In this document: positions 58,882-64,000 of the stretch, piece after piece
Numbering within the stretch: position 1 is the first letter of the stretch
Layout: every line of letters starts with the position of its first letter
Position numbers and translations under genes: made by a program
Notes under the pieces: generated by a model
Databases searched by the model: none
The model's input: only the letters and a program-made list of their open reading frames with translations
What the model was told of the DNA's origin: nothing
Origin: Apiospora phragmitis
Taxonomy: Eukaryota > Ascomycota > Sordariomycetes > Amphisphaeriales > Apiosporaceae
Direction: 5' to 3'
Assembly: GCA_038363925.1 (NCBI GenBank)
Contig: JAQQWL010000002.1
Location: forward strand, 186,001 to 250,000
Length of the DNA: 64,000 nucleotides

Positions 58882-61395
58882 TCATCGCTGGTTTTCGTCT
58901 GAGCCGCACAAGTATAAATCAGCAAAGAGTCCAGTAGGTGTAGGGGGGCTGGGGGCCGGCCTCTCGTCTGGCTTCCTTACAATCACTATGCGCGCCTGGC
59001 TCTTGGTTGCTGCTTTAAGGTCAATCGACGAGACTATAGGCGCATATGTACCGCCTGAAAATAACACTTACCTGGATTGAAGGCGTAGACTGCCGAAATA
59101 CCATCGGGCTGTGATTGTCATCTCAGGTTAGATTGGCTTCTGTGAATGAATCCTGTTCTCACAACGTTGGTCACTCACGTCTAATTCCATGGAGAGGTCC
59201 AAGTAATCGGGGTTGGCGGCAGAGCTGGATGGCGACAAGATGCTGGTAATATAGAGTTGTCCCACCAGGCGATTGTCCCTGGCATGCAATCTCTAGCCCT
59301 CGATTATGTTGGTGACGACCTTGGACTCTTGATCTTGATCTCCCGACGCCATAATCTTGACGCTCTTTCGAGTCGGGACTGGGGTATCCTTGGGTATGAC
59401 TCGGAAGGCTAACCCGTCTGCCATCTCCTATACCAGAATGAAGTAGATCAGCCTTTGCTCTGCAATCCGGGTGACGGCCGACAAGATGGGGTAGAGTGGC
59501 GGTACCATTCCTATGCTCAAGGGGTGGACGTCCATCAGGCATCCAAAGTCATCGGAATAGCCGTAGAACATAGCGCCTTGTATAGCGGCCCCGGAAACGA
59601 CCGCTTCGTCGGCTTTTATCGTTGCGTGCTTCTTGCCGAAGAACACTTCAAGTTGGGATCTCAACTTTGCAAGGCTGTCAGCACCGGCCTGGACATTGGA
59701 CAAGGTCTCGGGAAATAATACTCACCTTGGGTACATGACTGCAGCCACCACTGAAAATAATGTCGTCAATGTCGGCTGGCTTTAACTTTGCGTCATCTGT
59801 ACCCCATGTCAGTGAGCTCCCAGTCTTGTAGCCCTCGCTTCATTGGAGCTTATCCAATAGTTTCTGGAGAAGCTCTAGAGTCGACTGGAACAGGTCCTTA
59901 TTGAGTTCCTCGAACTTGGCTAGCGTGAGTGTCTCGTTGAGGTGGAGGCTCTCGTAGAGACTGGGGATCTCGATTTGGGTGGACATTGTGGTACTCAACA
60001 TCCTTTTCGACGTCTCGACCCCCCGTCGTGGAGTCTTTTCAACGAGTCTGGCGTAATTTCAGCAGCCTGTATGCCGTTCTTACGTTCGATCTTCCTCAGT
60101 AAGCTAGATGGGACGTGAATAAGGAAAAGAGGTCAGCCTTTTTCTGGAGTCGGCACAACATGCGGCGAGACTGCGGTTGCTTACTTTTCCGCAACGTGCT
60201 CATTTAAATGGCTGCCTCCGACAGGGAGCGATACTGTGTCCAGTATTCGAAGACCCCGTCGTCCACGATCATGACGGTGATCCGCACCTTCTCACCGCCC
60301 ATATCGTAAACCACGATGTTGCGCTCGCTGTACAAATCGTCCATGCGATACGCCATCGCGGCAGCAATGGGCTCTTTAACAATCCCCACGACAGTGAGCC
60401 CAGCCAGAGACGCTGCGGCCCCCATGGGGTTATTATCATTATCAAAATTCTGGAGAGATGCCGGCTTTGCCTGGCCCCGCTCGGGATCAACGTCAAATCC
60501 CGGGGCTGCCGCAACGACAGCGTACTTGACCTTCTCGCCAAGGGCCGCTTCCGCGATGCTCTTGAGCCTTCCCATTTATATTCCGACCAGCTCCAGGGGT
60601 TTATACGTCCTGAGCCTGCCTGCGATCGTCATCTGCACTGCCACTCTGTCGTTCTCGCCCTCGACGATTTGGTAAGGCAGGTCAAGAATGAGGGACTGCA
60701 CTTCGGGGCTGGACCACCGGGACTCAAGAAATCTCCAGACGTTGCACACCGTTCGCGTTGGGTTCGCATGCGCGTGATGGAGAGCATCTTCGAAGCAGAA
60801 TGTGTCAGCGTCTTCACTTGATTTTCTGTGGTAGGTGGTTCAGGAGGGATGCGTACCCTGTCCCACCAATATCTCGGTGTCAGTAAAGGCGACGCAGGCA
60901 GGGACGGATGTGTTCCCGTGGCTCTCATTGAAAACTGTGATGTTATTGAAGTCGCCCGTCGTGTGTCCGACCCGGGCGTATGTCTGTTCATGTTCATGTA
61001 AGCTCCCGGTTTCCCCAGTAGTACTTCTCCTATTGGGCGTCCGGGTGTTGAACGCCCACGAGGTTGATCATCAGGGTGCGATTTGGCTTACGTTTCCAAT
61101 ATCCTGTAAGCCATGTCAATTATTCAGTCTCGAGCATAACAGAATAGAGGCATCTGAGCAAACTAGGAAGGAAAAGAAATAGACGTACTATGCCAATGAT
61201 AGGACCGTACTCATCGCTGGTGTCCCAGGATGGAGGTCGTGAGCGGACCAGGAAGGTGACTGTTGCAAGACTTGCAATAATGATCAAGAGAGTGCCCCAG
61301 AACTTGGCTCTCTGAGAGTTGCTCATCTTGGACTGACGCACCGCGGTGCCATGCTTGATTGGCTGATCTTTCTGATCAGTAAGAGGTTGCAACAT
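58882..61395 (-). pseudogene. ER-type (BiP-like) Hsp70 paralogue, divergent and broken
   Basis: Starts with a membrane anchor or signal segment (FWGTLLIIIASLATVTFLV) and then follows Hsp70 through many small exons: DIGNTYARVG (for DLGTTYSCVG), ACVAFTDTEILVG, YAVVAAAPGF, GIVKEPIAAAMAYRMD, VVYDMGGEKVRITV (for DLGGGTFDVS), ADIDDIIFSGGCSHVPK, FFGKKHATIKADEAVVSGAAIQ and VIPKDTPVPTRKS, then a short substrate-domain part and a Pro-rich tail. In-frame stops at 60576-60578 (TAA) and 59293-59295 (TAG), plus frame breaks near 60225 and 60030, split it. The catalytic blocks are changed far more than in BiP itself, so it is a divergent paralogue even without the stops. No ER retention signal is seen. Confidence 0.65.
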
Positions 61396-62016
61396 ATCCA
61401 GATTATCAGTTAATAAATTCTCCGGTCAATTGATGAAGTCAGTGTGCAAAGATGATATGATGAAAAGGGGTGAAAGGTATGTTTCGCTCATGCCGCACAT
61501 CTTTCAATCATATCGCCCGCCCCAAAAGCCAGATCTCATGGGCAATGTCAACACTCATGCATATTGATACCTGTTTACAACCGATGCTGCCTGGTAATAA
61601 GGATGACGTGCCGCACCATTAACGGTAGCTTCGTTGGTGGTGCCAACCAACGACAACTACGGATGAGAGGTAGCCCTCCAGTCGGGTGATTCAGCGACAT
61701 CTGGCCAGACTTTCGGCCCTAGGCGGGACTTGTACTAGCAGTCTGAATTAACCACGTTGACGTTTCCGAACCACCGAAGTCCTCTCAAATTCCGTCGGCT
61801 GATGTAATGAGAAGTGCGCTAAGCATGATTGCCGTGAGGCAAATATAGATGGAGTTGACCCTGACAGGATCCTGATCTCAAGTTTAAAGCTTCATGATCA
61901 TTGTATATGTGGTTGGTAGCAGTACACCTTAGTATAAGAAACACTTCCCGAAATTTCCCATTTCCCCTCTAGTACGCATAACAACTTCCGCTTTATCTGT
62001 CTCCTGCAGCATCTGC
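61396..62016. other. intergenic between Hsp70-like gene and proline-repeat gene
   Basis: About 620 bases; no supported feature. Confidence 0.5.
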
Positions 62017-62620
62017 TTAAACCGTCCACATGCCGACAAAGGCCGCCAATACCGCCAAGGCCCAGACCGCGGCCGTCTTGGCGCTCAGACCCGATGCGCC
62101 GTTCCCCGGTGGTGATGGTGGCGGGGCGGGGCTGCTCACGGTCGGAGGGCTCGGGATGTTCAGGGTCGGTACCGATGGTGTAGGCGGCGGCAGGGGAGCA
62201 TTGGGCGTTGGCACGTTTGCCGACGGAGCGTTGATGGTCGGCACGTGGGGTGACAGGATGCTTGGGGAAGGAACACTGGGTGAGGGGATACTTGGTGACG
62301 GAATGTTTGGCGAAGGGATATTTGGCGTTGGGGGCGTCGGAACAGGCGGAATAACTTGAGGGACCCATACGATGATAATGTCCGCCTCCTCGATCACTGC
62401 TGTCGCAGTTGGTGCTGCCAATGTGGCCAATGTGGCAATTTGTACCTCTCTGCGGTTAAGAGGGTTAGTGGTATCATATAGCAATCAAAGACGGGAAAAG
62501 TTATGAGAATACACTTACTTCGCTGACGTTATGAGTGATGGGGCGCTCTGATACTGGGCCAGCAAGTATTGGAACCAGCACCGGTGTATAATGGGCGTCG
62601 GGGAAGGCAATGGCGACCAT
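62017..62620 (-). CDS. small proline-repeat protein with a C-terminal hydrophobic anchor
   Basis: Two exons (62519-62620, 62017-62445), 176 residues, clean phase. The start is MVAIAFPDAHYTPVLVPILA. Then comes EEADIIIVWVPQVIPPVP and about nine tandem five-residue units (PNIPS, PSIPS, PSVPS, PSILS, PHVPT, PNAPL), a Ser/Pro linker, and the ending SAKTAAVWALAVLAAFVGMWTV, which could be a GPI-anchor signal or a tail anchor. No classical N-terminal signal peptide is evident, which weakens the GPI reading. No family recognised. The repeat suggests an extended, possibly glycosylated stalk. Confidence 0.6.
62200..62335 (-). repeat. 15-bp coding tandem repeat (pentapeptide)
   Basis: About nine degenerate 15-base units encoding P-x-(I/V/A)-P-(S/T); DNA copies have drifted while the peptide pattern is kept. 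Confidence 0.6.
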
Positions 62621-64000
62621 GCTGGATGCTTTCTTGGACTCAAAAGTGCAATAGCCAAAAGGTTTTGTTTCCCCTGAACTATTGGAGGCGCAGGAAATAA
62701 ATAAAGTCTATTGCAGAAGTCTCTTAAGAACTTATACATTCGAAAAATCAGCTTCATAGGGATTGCCACTCGTTTTATGTCGAGAGCGCCAGCTGCGCCG
62801 CAGTTGTCCAGCTGGTTATGATCGACCGGAGTATTTCCTTAGTCATCAGCATGTTGTTACTCCGAATCTATAGTACGGTGAACCATAACAGGACTAGCAA
62901 TGTCTGTCGCTATCGATTTTGAATGGTATCCCTCTTGGTCGGTTAACACGAATGAGGTGTATCCCTGAGCATATTTTTAGGCTTCCTGTAAGTGGTCAAC
63001 TATGCTGTGCCGTAACTTTTGGCGCAGTTTAGCTCCCACAATCTTCAGATCTGGTCGCCTCGCAGTACCAGCGGAATCCAGAATGCAAAAGAACCCCGGT
63101 CAAACCCCCGTATCACGGAGCAATAGCCACCAATCAGAGGAACTCTCTCATCTTTTACTCCCGACGAGCATCAATCTATAAGTCACTTGTATTCAAAGAA
63201 GCTTTCGAGCTGGCGGTGTCGACTTAACTGATGGAGGATCCTGAGGAATGGACAATGGCTGCCAAGGCACTGGTGGAGGCCCTGTATGATGAACGTGGCA
63301 TGGAAGTCCGTCGTGCACCTGACCGAAGTTTTCCTGGCTGAGCCCAGCTAATCAAACCAAAAACGCACAGCCACTATGATTCTTTTTCTCAATACGGCCC
63401 AAATGTGTGCGGCGACCAGAAGACTCTACGTCCATCATGAAATCTTCGACGTCTTCTTCGTGGCCCTGGCAAACACGACCAGAACCATGGTTGCCAACCA
63501 CAGTAAGGTGGTAGGGCCGATTCAGAACGAGAAGCAGTATAACAGGCTCCCTTAAACTGTTGAGATACTCCGAAACGAAGACGACGGCCTGATTCAAACA
63601 AAGATGGCTCAATTCGGCAGGGTTTCCATATGGCGCCAGTCATTGCGAATAATCCGTCGCCATAATCCCAAATCGTGCCCGAGGAGTACTTGGGTGAGTA
63701 TTTGAAAGACCCTACCGGGTTGCTATATAGTTATATGTCTCCTACATCCATTACGCCCATATACAGCAAGATTTCGTTAATTAAAGCTGGCAAATAGCAC
63801 GTAAGGTGGGATAGCCGTCCAAATCCAAGCTCAGGATAAGGGAGCTGCCCGAACTATTACATATAGCCTAGAAGCTGGTAACGTTTGAATAAACGGATCT
63901 GGGAGCTTAGTACGGGCTTGTGCTCTTACATTTGCTTGTTTACCCCAAGTCGATATACATGTACAAATACTAGTTGGTGATGCACCAGCTGCTAGAGTCG
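62621..64000. other. right window end, no supported gene
   Basis: About 1.4 kb. Minus-strand frames at 63352-63643 look weakly protein-like but overlap each other and have no motif. A gene may continue beyond the window. Confidence 0.4.

Noticed and set aside
63352..63643. Overlapping minus-strand frames near the right end
   Set aside because: Two frames compete, neither shows a domain; perhaps the tail of a gene outside the window.

Overview
The window looks like nuclear DNA of a filamentous ascomycete, most likely a sordariomycete. Reading frames are GC-rich and broken by short introns of about 50-110 nt with gtaagt-like donors. Gene content fits: a RID-type DNA methyltransferase, battenin, SAT4/rhodopsin-like membrane proteins, BBE-type FAD oxidoreductases, caspase and CHAT peptidases, and DUF6594. 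The genus cannot be named from the sequence alone.

Layout. 0-8 kb: the 3' part of a RID-like cytosine methyltransferase, an intact short-chain dehydrogenase, a small uncertain spliced gene and a broken aspartic-protease-like gene. 8.9-13.5 kb: one very large secreted protein with an SGNH esterase, seven FG-GAP repeats and a second SGNH esterase. 14.8-24.4 kb: a SET-domain relic, a glutathione S-transferase, an unknown protein, a tRNA-Gln, a decayed 2OG-Fe(II) oxygenase and an App1-like phosphatidate phosphatase. 25-33.3 kb: a battenin (BTN1/CLN3) homologue, a SAT4 membrane protein and a PX-associated-domain protein, with a 2.5-kb gene-poor stretch between the last two.

33.5-49.4 kb is a dense set of tailoring genes typical of secondary metabolism: two FAD-linked oxidoreductases, two short-chain dehydrogenases (plus a third at 3 kb), a cupin, a SAT4 membrane protein, a cytochrome P450, an O-methyltransferase and a UbiA prenyltransferase. 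Many are paired head to head over shared promoters. No PKS, NRPS or terpene synthase lies in the window, so the scaffold must come from outside it or from primary metabolism. A prenylated, O-methylated aromatic product is an inference.

50-62.6 kb carries what looks like a cell-death or immunity neighbourhood: a DUF6594 membrane protein divergent from a caspase-like peptidase, which converges on a TPR-CHAT peptidase (a second caspase-fold enzyme), followed by a decayed ER-type Hsp70-like gene and a small proline-repeat protein.

A window-wide oddity is that most genes have one or more single-base frame breaks, very often in C or G runs, while the rest of the protein, the splice sites and the total length stay in order. 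This pattern fits homopolymer errors in the assembly better than gene death. A few loci (SET, 2OG oxygenase, Hsp70-like) also have in-frame stop codons and look like real pseudogenes. Exon borders given here were worked out by hand from frame, splice signals and family alignment.
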